Shown in pieces: positions 7,554 through 14,956 of a stretch of DNA of 38,443 bases (positions within the stretch are counted from its first letter, which is position 1; every line of letters starts with the position of its first letter). The position numbers and the translations under genes are program-made. Under the pieces are notes generated by a model, which did not search any database, was not told where the DNA came from, and saw nothing but the letters and a program-made list of their open reading frames with translations. The stretch is from Actinomadura kijaniata NBRC 14229 (lineage in GTDB: Bacteria; Actinomycetota; Actinomycetes; Streptosporangiales; Streptosporangiaceae): positions 1 through 38,443 of the forward strand of contig NZ_BCQR01000119.1 in assembly GCF_001552175.1 (NCBI RefSeq), read 5' to 3'.

Positions 7554-7761
7554 AAGCGCATGCGGGCGGTACGAGCAGTGCCCGGCCATCGCGAGGTGGA
7601 GCGGGGGCATACCCCTCCCCGTCCAGACGAACGGCGGGAGCGCGGTGAGGCCAGGACGCCGGGCCGGGTCACTCGAGCCGGGGTGACTGGGGGAACCTTC
7701 GACCCTGCGTCCGTCTCTAACTCTTGGGGCGCTCTCCGCGCCTCGGGGTGGAGGTGCGGCG

Positions 7762-9000
7762 GTGGGCACGATCGCGCGGGCGCGGGCCAAGATGCGGCAT
7801 CACGGAGCTGGTGTGCGGGCCGAGGCACGGCGGTATGGGCTGAACGCGCCGGTGGCGCGGAAAGCCGGCTGGGGGCTGGTCGGTCTGGTGCTGCTGGCGG
7901 GTGTGGTCGGGTACGCGGTGGCGCTGTGGAAGGTGCCCGACTGGATGGGGCTGACCGGCAAGCCTGACCGGCACAGCGCCCGGCTGCTGGTGGCCACCGT
8001 TGGCGGTGCGGTGGTGGTGGCCACCGGTCTGGTCTTCACCTGGCGCGGATACCGGCTCAGCCATCGCGGACAGGTCACTGACAGGTTCGCCAAGGCCCTG
8101 GAACGCCTGGGCTCGGCGGAGATGGATGTGCGTCTGGGCGGCATTCACGCCTTGGACCACGTCGCCCGGGACTCCGCCCCCCACCACGACGACGTGATCG
8201 AGGTGCTGACCACCTTCGTTCGCCGCCGCGTGCCTGAGCGGGCCGACCCGCCCGCAGCCACCGGCCAGCACACCGTGTGGATGCACGCCCCCCAACCAGC
8301 CCCGGAGCCGTACCGGCTCAACCAGCCCGAGCCCGATGTGCAGCACGCCCTCACCGTTCTTGCGAGCCGCCCCCGCCGTCCCGAACGCAGTGCCTTCGAT
8401 TTCACCAACCTTCACCTGCGCGGCGCGAACCTGTACGGCGCGGACCTGACCGGCGCCAACCTGGCCGGCGCGAACCTGGCCGGCGCGAACCTGGCCGGCG
8501 CGAACCTGGCCGCTGCGAACCTGACCGGCGCGAACCTGCCCAAGGCGGACCTGCCCGCTGCGGACCTGACCGGCGCGGACCTGACCGGCGCGGACCTGAC
8601 CCGCGCGTACCTGCCCGCTGCGGACCTGACCAGCGCGAACCTGTACGGCGCGGACCTGACCGCCGCGAACCTGCCCAACGCGTACCTGCCCGCTGCGGAC
8701 CTGACCAGCGCGAACCTGACCGCCGCGTACCTGCCCGGCGCGGTTTTGACCACCGCGGACCTGACCGCCGCGAACTTGGCTGGCGCCGACCTGACCGCCG
8801 CGAACTTGGCTGGCGCCGACCTGACCGGTGCGAACCTGGCTGGTGCCGAGCTGACCGGTGCGAACCTGGCTGGCGCCGACCTGACCGCCGCGGATCTGAC
8901 CGGCGCGGACTTGGCTGGCGCGGACCTGCGTGAGATCCGTGGCGTGACGGCTGAAGAGGTGTGCTCGGTGGCCCGCACCGACGAGACCACCCGGTTCTGA
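7762..9000 (+). CDS. pentapeptide-repeat membrane protein, 412 aa
   Basis: GTG 7762 start. Two transmembrane helices lie at about residues 36-55 and 72-94, with a basic N-terminus inside. A helical segment follows (FAKALERLGSAEMDVRLGGI, HALDHVARDS), then from about residue 217 some 35 pentapeptide units of A(D/N)L type (LTGANLAGANLAGAN). These fold into a right-handed quadrilateral beta-helix. The same layout occurs in the second pentapeptide gene at 14957. In this actinobacterial family the function is not settled; a membrane-tethered scaffold or DNA-mimic role is possible. Neighbours on both sides code for related Cys-rich small proteins. Confidence 0.85.
   Translation: MGTIARARAKMRHHGAGVRAEARRYGLNAPVARKAGWGLVGLVLLAGVVGYAVALWKVPDWMGLTGKPDRHSARLLVATVGGAVVVATGLVFTWRGYRLSHRGQVTDRFAKALERLGSAEMDVRLGGIHALDHVARDSAPHHDDVIEVLTTFVRRRVPERADPPAATGQHTVWMHAPQPAPEPYRLNQPEPDVQHALTVLASRPRRPERSAFDFTNLHLRGANLYGADLTGANLAGANLAGANLAGANLAAANLTGANLPKADLPAADLTGADLTGADLTRAYLPAADLTSANLYGADLTAANLPNAYLPAADLTSANLTAAYLPGAVLTTADLTAANLAGADLTAANLAGADLTGANLAGAELTGANLAGADLTAADLTGADLAGADLREIRGVTAEEVCSVARTDETTRF
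8415..8937 (+). repeat. 15-bp degenerate tandem repeats of the pentapeptide gene
   Basis: Units of the form GCG(A/G)ACCTG(A/G)CCGGC repeat with little change, some exactly (several consecutive GGCGCGAACCTGGCC units at 8465-8510). It is a coding repeat that could expand or contract by slippage. Confidence 0.85.
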
Positions 9001-9025
9001 AGGGGCCACGGGCAGGTGGACACTG

Positions 9026-9244
9026 TTGACGCTCCAGCCAGGCGAACGCACTAAGTGCAGCGCCGAAACCGCAGCGGCGTTCCAATGGCCACGCTGCGGC
9101 GGCACGAGAACCCTCATAAAGGACCTGCGGCCCACACCCTGCTGCTCGGCGCTCGTGAGCGAGGCGTACATCGTGGAAGGTGCGCTCGTTTGCCTACCCT
9201 GCGGCCACGCAGTTGCCGTCGAATCTGCACATGGCTGCACATGA
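9026..9244 (+). CDS. Cys-rich small protein, paralogue of the 7098 product, 72 aa
   Basis: The frame starts at TTG 9026, 25 bp after the pentapeptide gene. It shares CSAETAAAFQWPRCGGTR, TPCCSALVSEAYIVEGALVC and LPCGHAVAV with the C-terminus of the 7098 protein. The matching Cys pairs suggest metal binding. This copy lacks the N-terminal ~90 residues of the other, so it is either the bare domain or a truncated duplicate. The tight spacing suggests co-transcription with the pentapeptide gene. No known family was recognised. Confidence 0.6.
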   Translation: MTLQPGERTKCSAETAAAFQWPRCGGTRTLIKDLRPTPCCSALVSEAYIVEGALVCLPCGHAVAVESAHGCT

Positions 9245-9436
9245 TCTTGCCGCCCATCGGAGTAACGGCGCAGGTCAAGAAGCACACCCGCCCGGCAACG
9301 AGTTGAACGCGATAAGAGCAGGTCAGCTGGGTTGTGGAACCCGCCGATGAGTCTAGACCCGATCAGCTAGCGTCAAGCGTGTCCTCGCCCCGCCACCTCC
9401 GTCACATGCCCGAGGCGAGGGAGCTAAGAAGGGGCG

Positions 9437-9652
9437 ATGAGACCTGCCAAACATCGCGTGCCCCGGTACGTGAACATGGCAGAGCTGCGCGCACGGTACG
9501 AGACGTACACAGCGACTCCTGTTCATCAAACGGAGTTAGGCGTGATTGATGAATACCCTCCCTGCGACCGGAGCAGCCAATATCGGAGGCCTTCGGTCGC
9601 TTGCCGATCGGCACCCCCTCAGTCCTACCTTGGGGCTAATCGCATGTTGTGA
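9437..9652 (+). CDS. possible small protein, 71 aa
   Basis: ATG 9437 follows GAAGGGG at good spacing. The N-terminal half (MRPAKHRVPRYVNMAELRAR, YETYTATP) looks like protein, while the C-terminal part is Ser/Arg/Pro-rich and ends close to the start of the IS110 region. It may be a gene cut short by that insertion, or chance. No family recognised. Confidence 0.3.
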   Translation: MRPAKHRVPRYVNMAELRARYETYTATPVHQTELGVIDEYPPCDRSSQYRRPSVACRSAPPQSYLGANRML

Positions 9653-9654
9653 GC

Positions 9655-9757
9655 GGGTGCCGGGTCTCAGAGCCTGATCTTTGGGAGGGCACCAGATGCC
9701 TATCCCCAGACCGGTCCGCCGGTGCCCGCTCGCTCGGATCGCTGGCCGTCGTGGCCG
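9655..9757 (+). repeat. partial second IS110-type left end
   Basis: Bases 9655-9757 align with 9758 onward: GTGCCGGGTCTCAGAGCCTG versus ATGCCGGGTTGATGAGCCTG, then CTTTGGGAGG versus CTTGGGAGG, then CAGACCGGTCC versus CAGACCGGCCC. I estimate about 70% identity over 65 bp. It appears to be the left tip of a related element next to the complete one. Confidence 0.5.
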
Positions 9758-9799
9758 GTGGATGCCGGGTTGATGAGCCTGACCTTGGGAGGACCCTGT

Positions 9800-10070
9800 C
9801 GAGGTCTCACCTCAGACCGGCCCTTCCGGCATTCTCCGGTCACGACAGTGGCGGTTGGTGAAGCGTGGTGTTCGTGGTTCGAGCCCGTGCGCAGGGCCGA
9901 TCTCCCAGACACGGCCAAGCCGGTGAGCTCTTGTGGCAGAAGGAGATCCCTGCGGATCGCTGGAGCCGCGAACGGCTGATCGGATGTCGGACCGGCGAGT
10001 CCTTCGATTAGCAGGCCGCGCGTCTCCGCTGCGGCTGTGAGCTGCACCAATGAACCGCCTACCTGCTGCT
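9800..10070 (+). ncRNA. candidate IS110 bridge-RNA region
   Basis: IS110-group elements encode a structured bridge RNA in the left non-coding end, ahead of the transposase. This ~270-bp stretch has no convincing frame and lies in that position. I have not folded it or located the target- and donor-binding loops; the call rests on family knowledge and location. Confidence 0.35.
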
Positions 10071-10080
10071 TGGAGGAGCA

Positions 10081-11316
10081 TTGACCAGGCTGTTTTGCGG
10101 GGTCGACTGGGCTGAGCACCACCACGACATCGCCATCGTCGACGACACCGGCACCCGGGTCGCCAAGGCCCGCATCACCAACGACGCCGCGGGCCTGCGC
10201 ACTTTGCTGACCCTGCTGGCCGAGGCCGGCGACTGCCCAGACGCCCCCATCCCAATCGCGATCGAAAAGCCGCACGGACTGCTGGTGGCCAGCCTGCGCG
10301 CCACCGGCCGCCAGGTGTTCGCCATCAACCCCTACGCGGTCGCGCGCTATCGCGGCCGCCACAGCGCCTCAGGCAAGAAGTCCGACGAGCAGGACGCGCT
10401 GACCCTGGCAGGCATCTTGCGCACCGACATGGCCGCGCACCGGCCACTGCCCGCCGACTCCGACCTGGCCCGCGCGATCACCGTGCTGGCCCGCGCCCAG
10501 CAGGACGCGGTCTGGGACCACATCCAACTCGGCCAACGCATCCGCGCCCTGCTGCATGACTACTATGCCGCCGCGCTGGAGGCGTTCGCGCACCTGCCAG
10601 GCGGCAGTCTCACCAAGGCCGAGTCCCGCGTCCTGCTGACCCTGGCGCCCACCCCCACACGCGCCGCGACCCTCACCCGCGGCCAGATCCGCGCCGCCCT
10701 CAAACGCGCGGGCCGCGCCCGCCACATCGAGCAGGACGTCGAACGCCTGCACCAGATCTTCCGCGCCGAGCACATGCGCCAGCCCGAGCTGATCGAACAG
10801 GCCATGGGCCACCAGCTGACCGCACTGCTAGGCCAGCTCCAAGCCGCCTGCACGGCCGAGCAGGACCTGGCCACCGCAGCCGAGGAAGCATTCGCCCAGC
10901 ATCCCGACGCCCAGATCATCACCAGTTTCCCCGGGGTTGGCCCCCTGGTTGGGGCCCGCGTCCTGGCCGAGCTCGGCGATGACCGGACGCGTTTCACCGA
11001 TGCTCGCGGCTTGAAGGCCTACGCCGGATCGGCACCGGTCACCCGCGCCAGCGGCCGCTCCCGACAGATCATGAACCGCAAGGTTAAAAACGACCGCCTG
11101 GCCGCCGCCGGCTACGTCTGGGCCTTCGCCTGCCTGCGCCCCTCACCAGGAGCCCGCGCCCACTACGACCGCCGCCGCACCACCGGCGACACCCACACCG
11201 CAGCCCTGCGCCACCTGTTCAACCGCCTGATCGGCTGCCTGTTCCACTGCCTGCAAACCCGCCGGACCTACGACGAGACCATCGCGTTCCCACCCCGAAT
11301 GCTCGCTGCTGCTTGA
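10081..11316 (+). CDS. IS110-family DEDD transposase, 411 aa
   Basis: TTG 10081 is the start; GGAGGA lies 5 bp before it. The RuvC-like N-terminal domain has D9 (GVDWAEHHHD), E62 (IAIEKPHG) and D102/D105 (KKSDEQDALTLAG), the DEDD set. The C-terminal transposase_20 domain holds FPGVGPLVGARVLAELGD and the catalytic Ser in KAYAGSAPVTRASGRSRQI. Length is normal and the frame intact. It carries out RNA-guided recombination of its element. The sequence YDRRRTTGDTHTAALRHLFN near the end is typical. Likely active. Confidence 0.92.
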   Translation: MTRLFCGVDWAEHHHDIAIVDDTGTRVAKARITNDAAGLRTLLTLLAEAGDCPDAPIPIAIEKPHGLLVASLRATGRQVFAINPYAVARYRGRHSASGKKSDEQDALTLAGILRTDMAAHRPLPADSDLARAITVLARAQQDAVWDHIQLGQRIRALLHDYYAAALEAFAHLPGGSLTKAESRVLLTLAPTPTRAATLTRGQIRAALKRAGRARHIEQDVERLHQIFRAEHMRQPELIEQAMGHQLTALLGQLQAACTAEQDLATAAEEAFAQHPDAQIITSFPGVGPLVGARVLAELGDDRTRFTDARGLKAYAGSAPVTRASGRSRQIMNRKVKNDRLAAAGYVWAFACLRPSPGARAHYDRRRTTGDTHTAALRHLFNRLIGCLFHCLQTRRTYDETIAFPPRMLAAA

Positions 11317-11355
11317 CACCGCAACGTGCTCGGATGTCTGAGGTCAGCTTCGGGA

Positions 11356-11463
11356 GTGGAACGCCGCACCCGCCGCGCCGCCCGTTCGGGCACTGTCGGC
11401 GACCTGGAGCGCTGGAAGATCCGACGCGCGGTACGGGGCTGTGATGTCGCCTACGTGGTTTGA
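11356..11463 (+). pseudogene. possible C-terminal gene fragment beyond IS110
   Basis: A short frame reads VERRTRRAARSGTVGDLERW then KIRRAVRGCDVAYVV and ends at TGA 11463. It begins where the IS110 right end is thought to stop, has protein-like character, and overlaps the tail of the convergent HEPN gene. It may be the 3' remnant of a gene split by IS110. Weak evidence. Confidence 0.25.
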
Positions 11464-12263
11464 CCCATGTTGGCGCTGGAACCTGCTGTACCGGTGGCGT
11501 TGTTGGTCAGGGCCTCGAAGTGATGCTGGAGGGCGGTCATCTTCTCCAGGTAGCGGGCCGCCATCTGCAGATGGGTGTGGGCGGTGTTCTCATCGACGTC
11601 GCGTCCGGTGGGGTGCCCGGCGTCGTTGCGGGTGACACGCAGCAGGTCGGCGACGGCGTCCATGGTGAGGTTGTCGCCGAGGTCGTCGGGCAGGGTCGGT
11701 CGCAGGGGCTCCAAGCGCTTGCGCAGTTCCAGGAACCGGGTGTGCTGGGACTGCTTGGGGTTATTCAGGGCCTGCTTGAGCTTGTCGGCGGTGCCGCCCA
11801 GCCCAGGGTTGGCGTCGAGGGCGGCGACCACGCTGTCGGCCAAGCCGATGAAGACCTGCTCGGAGGCCACGCCCAGCATCACCGAGCAGGCCAGGAAACA
11901 GCCCGCGTTGAAGGCACCCAGTGCTTCTTGCACGTAGCGCAAGGCGACAGGGTTCAGATCGGGGACCTGGCGGCGTAGTCGGCTCAGATACCCCTCAGGG
12001 TCATAGGGCTCCCAGGGCCCACCGGTGATAGCGGCCCGGCCACGCTCCGACAGCCTCCACCGCCAGTTGTCAGTCCCAGAACCCTGGCCGTCGGGATCCA
12101 GATAGACCAGGCCGTCGGCGACCAGCCCCCAGAGCACTTCCCACGCCTGGGTCAGGCTGACACCGGTCTGAGCCCGGATCGTCGAGGGCAGGTAAGACTG
12201 GCTGAAACGGGTGTCACTGGTCGAAGAAGCCAGGATCTTCAGTACTTTGCTGCGAACGTCCAT
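11451..12263 (-). CDS. winged-helix/HEPN-like protein, 270 aa
   Basis: ATG 12263. Residues 1-80 resemble a winged helix (VLKILASS ... WEVLWGLVADGLVYLDPDGQ ... RLSERGRAAI). Residues ~105-250 are helical, with a long helix (YVQEALGAFNAGCFLACSVM) and a conserved-looking MDAVADLLRVTRNDAGHPTG. R212-N-D-A-G-H217 fits the R-x4-6-H motif of HEPN RNases and of DUF4145-like proteins. HEPN proteins are often RNA-cutting toxins or defence effectors, so this could be one, with the winged helix as sensor or self-regulator. The catalytic motif is a match by eye only. No antitoxin (MNT) gene is adjacent. Confidence 0.75.
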   Translation of the reverse strand: MDVRSKVLKILASSTSDTRFSQSYLPSTIRAQTGVSLTQAWEVLWGLVADGLVYLDPDGQGSGTDNWRWRLSERGRAAITGGPWEPYDPEGYLSRLRRQVPDLNPVALRYVQEALGAFNAGCFLACSVMLGVASEQVFIGLADSVVAALDANPGLGGTADKLKQALNNPKQSQHTRFLELRKRLEPLRPTLPDDLGDNLTMDAVADLLRVTRNDAGHPTGRDVDENTAHTHLQMAARYLEKMTALQHHFEALTNNATGTAGSSANMGQTT

Positions 12264-12894
12264 CGAACGAGGCTAGGAAACGAGAACCCCCGCGCGCAGC
12301 GCATCGAGGACGTCGAACGCACCGACCACCACCAGGTCGCCGCCCAACGCGCACCACGGCAATGCCAGCACGACCTCACCACGGCTACGCCCCCTACCTT
12401 CACTGCGGACCCGAACTGGGCGGCCCCCGCCTCGGCATGTAGGCCGCCCGCCGGTCGACCGGTCCTCCTTGGGGCCCGGCCGGAATACGGGAGGAAGGCA
12501 CCGCGCCGAGGTGCTGATCGGACAGTGTGGGAGTTCTGCCAGGTGCGCGGCGCGCAGTACGTACCGGTCGCCGGTCAGGGTGAGCTGCTGTCACGCCGGG
12601 TGCGACGAGGCCGGCATGCGGAGTCAGGCCACAGCGTCCTCTGCATGAACGGGGGATGGTTTCTCCGGCCCCTGGACTGGAGCGGCGGGCCCGCAGCACC
12701 CGGCGGGATGATCACGACTTGACACCGGGTCCAGCGGGACGGCCGCTGCGCGTTGGCGTCAGGCAGCGGCATGGCGTCTCTCCCCTCGGTGGAGGGGGTC
12801 GGCCGGTCCGGCGCGCGTCGCCCCCAGGGACGCGGGCCGGACCGGGGATCAAGGAGGCGGGCGTGAAGATGCCGGTCGGGGGTAGGGGCGCGGC
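12264..12894. other. 631 bp without a supported gene
   Basis: Frames here are Arg/Pro/Gly-rich and lack a good ribosome binding site. A piece reading RIEDVERTDHHQVAAQRAP near 12300 and another near 12530 (VWEFCQVRGAQYVPVAGQG) might be degraded coding DNA, but I could not assign them. Confidence 0.4.
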
Positions 12895-12987
12895 ATGTTC
12901 TTCTTCTCGTCCCGAATGGGGTGTCTGGCGTCCCTGCTGGTCAGCGTCATCGGATCGGTGCTGCTGTACCTGTTGCTGACCCGCTGA
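12895..12987 (+). CDS. small hydrophobic membrane protein, 30 aa
   Basis: ATG 12895 to TGA 12987. The product is MFFFSSRMGCLASLLVSVIG followed by a short hydrophobic tail ending LLLTR. One transmembrane helix fills most of it. Short proteins beginning MFFFxSxxGCLxSLxVS are, from memory, common in actinobacterial genomes and are usually missed because of length. GGTAGGGGCG upstream can serve as the ribosome binding site. Function is unknown. Confidence 0.65.
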   Translation: MFFFSSRMGCLASLLVSVIGSVLLYLLLTR

Positions 12988-13295
12988 CAGGTCAGGCGGC
13001 GGGAGCCAAGCCGGTCAACAGCTGCGACCATCACAGTGCGCGGGGGTGGATCTCGCTGGGCGGCCGCCACCGTGCCCGCGGCGATGCTCTGGACGCCCAC
13101 CAGCGAGAGAAAGCAGCGATGACGGAACAGGGCGGGGCCAGATCACGCTGAACCGCATCGATCCATCAGCTGGTGAGGCCAGGCCTGGTTCGCAAGGTGG
13201 GTCCGCGAACCGCTGGTAAGACCACGCGGCGGTGCCCGTGACTGGTTGCTGCTCAGGTAGCGGGCGATTTGCTGCAGACAGCGTGGCCTTGGGGG

Positions 13296-14060
13296 TTAGC
13301 AGCCGCTGCGGGTGAATTTGGCGCGGATTTCGTTGCGCAGGCGGGTGTAGCCGGCGGGCTGGTAGGTGGTGTTGCGGAAGGAGGCGGTGAAGGGCACCGC
13401 GGGGTTGCGGGCGTGGGGGAGCATGTCGACCTGGATGCGGGCCGGGACCACCGAGGTGCCGGTGGGGTAGGTCAGGGTGATGGTGTAGCCGGTGACCGCG
13501 GCGCGGGTCAGGCAGCGTTTGGCGCCGTTCTCGATGGCTTTCATCAGGCCTTGGTTGATCTGGTTGCCTTGCATGGGGACCAGGTTGTAGCGCTCGGACA
13601 CCCCGCGCAGGGTGGCGGCGATCAGGTGGCCGCCCTGGTAGCCGGGCGGTCCCCAGGCGCCCACGGTGGGCTCGCACGGTGAGCGGGGTGAGGTGCGTTG
13701 GGACAGGGTGTTGACGCTGGCGCGCCGGGGGCGGCCGATGGCGTCGGTGCGGTAGGTGCGGTGGATGGCGGTGTAGGCGGTGTTGGGCGTCAGATACTGC
13801 ACGCACGGCACCTGCGGATACCGCAACGCCCACCCCTCCGGCGCCGCCAGCGCCGAGGTTGCGACCGCCGATGCCGGTAGCGCTCCTTGCGGCGCGCGCA
13901 CCGCCTTGCTCTGCCCGGTGGCCTGTTCGGTGGTTGCGGTGGAGGTGGCGTGTGCGGGGGCAGCGGTTGCCGCCAGCAGGCTCGGGGGCAGCAGGGCCGC
14001 AGACAGCAGGGCGGTGCCGGTCAGGGCGGTGCCAGTCAGGGTGGTGGGGCGCAGGCGCAT
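13296..14060 (-). CDS. secreted DNA/RNA non-specific endonuclease, 254 aa
   Basis: ATG 14060. The N-terminus is a Sec-type signal (RLRP, then a long Ala/Leu/Thr stretch, likely cleaved after APAHA near residue 38), followed by a Thr/Ala linker. The nuclease core reads YQGGHLIAATLRG (H145), RYNLVPMQGNQINQGLMKAI (N159, N167, N170) and E177, matching the DRGHL...NLxxM...N...E pattern of the beta-beta-alpha-metal endonuclease family (Asp of DRGH replaced by Gly). Four Cys (about 86, 129, 183, 254) could form two disulfides, which fits an extracellular enzyme. Likely roles: nutrient nuclease or contact toxin. No immunity gene is obvious next to it. Confidence 0.85.
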   Translation of the reverse strand: MRLRPTTLTGTALTGTALLSAALLPPSLLAATAAPAHATSTATTEQATGQSKAVRAPQGALPASAVATSALAAPEGWALRYPQVPCVQYLTPNTAYTAIHRTYRTDAIGRPRRASVNTLSQRTSPRSPCEPTVGAWGPPGYQGGHLIAATLRGVSERYNLVPMQGNQINQGLMKAIENGAKRCLTRAAVTGYTITLTYPTGTSVVPARIQVDMLPHARNPAVPFTASFRNTTYQPAGYTRLRNEIRAKFTRSGC

Positions 14061-14399
14061 CGGGGGTCCGTTCCGTGGCGAAGGTTCTCCACTATCCGCA
14101 GTCGTTTGAGTGCTAACGGTAGTGAGGGTGGTGCCAGGGAGGCGCTTGCCGCCCAGGTCAGGCTTGTATGACCGGTGATGCGCCCGATGCTGCCTGGCCT
14201 GCAGGGCGGACGGTCAAGGTTGGCGGAGGCGGCCCGGTCCCGCCACCTCTCGGACGTGCCCACGCCGCCAGGGGCAGAGGGAAGCCCTGAGGGCTGTGGC
14301 CGGAGTCGGTCACCACAGCACCGAATGACTACGGTGTGCGTTCAATCGGTGACGACTGTGACTGCGCCGCAGCCTCGACACATCCCTCAAGGAGGACGA

Positions 14400-14669
14400 A
14401 TGGCCCCCAGCCGCTACAACAGTGACTTTTCTCGGACCCGCCAGCAGGCGGACCACCGACTGAGGAAGTGGATGACGGAGCCCTCCCCGAGGCACCCCTC
14501 CTCAAAACCTCCGGCCAACAGCGGGTCACCGTCGGTTCTGCTGGCCCTGGCGTTGCTGGCGGGAGGGGTGTTGGCGATCGCGGCGCTGCTGGGCTACTCG
14601 CCGGCGGAAATGGGGGAGTGGGGCCGTGATCAGGTGGAGGCGTTCACCCATGACTGGCTGGATGCATAG
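14400..14669 (+). CDS. single-pass membrane protein, 89 aa
   Basis: ATG 14400 has an almost ideal AAGGAGGACGA just before it, which decides the start over a longer in-frame opening. Residues 1-45 are polar and basic (RYNSDFSRTRQQADHRLRKW), residues ~47-67 form a transmembrane helix (VLLALALLAGGVLAIAALLG), and a short acidic tail follows (GEWGRDQVEAFTHDWLDA). Not recognised as a family. It is transcribed away from the secreted nuclease; both promoters must lie in 14061-14399. Confidence 0.7.
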   Translation: MAPSRYNSDFSRTRQQADHRLRKWMTEPSPRHPSSKPPANSGSPSVLLALALLAGGVLAIAALLGYSPAEMGEWGRDQVEAFTHDWLDA

Positions 14670-14956
14670 CGTCCGCCTGGGAACCGGACGCGCATGCGGC
14701 GATGCCATTAGAGCCGTGTGATACGCCGCAGGTCCGGTCCGTTCGCCTTCACGGTGCTTCCGGGCTGACTCCCGGCTGGCCGAGGCGTCGCGCTGCCCGG
14801 GACAGACGCCAAGGGCACTAACCAGACAGAACCGACTCTGCTCGAGCTGGGGTTTGGTGCTGTGGAAGTGGCCGGCGTCAACCGGCTCGTGAGCGTTTGC
14901 GTCTGAGGTGTGGGCGGCCCGGTGTGCTGTGGGCCAGGCGGCGAGGAGCTACCGGT

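Larger units (their letters stand above)
9758..11355 (+). mobile_element. IS110-family element (approximate ends)
   Basis: A single DEDD transposase gene with about 320 bp of non-coding left end and a short right end, as in the IS110 group. This family lacks terminal inverted repeats, so the ends are estimates: the left from the duplicated GATGCCGGGTTGATGAGCC segment, the right from a partly similar TGAGGTCAGCTTCGGGAG at 11338-11355. Confidence 0.65.

Noticed and set aside
8415..8937. Regular repeats considered as a CRISPR or minisatellite array
   Set aside because: Units are 15 bp with no spacers and code for pentapeptides.
7717..9285. A 522-codon minus-strand frame rich in V-R-A-G-Q repeats
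   Set aside because: Antisense shadow of the 15-bp pentapeptide repeats; the repeat period, not selection, keeps it open.
9864..9890. GGTTCGAGCCC resembling a tRNA T-arm
   Set aside because: The T-stem needs two G-T pairs and no acceptor stem or anticodon arm could be placed; it lies inside the IS110 left end.
12525..12722. A 65-codon frame in the gene-poor stretch
   Set aside because: No ribosome binding site and no clear protein character; could be degraded coding DNA but not supportable.
14842..14870. CGAGCTGGGGTTTG as another ISKra4 left-end trace
   Set aside because: Only about 14 bp match and no terminal GGGTGCGG is present.
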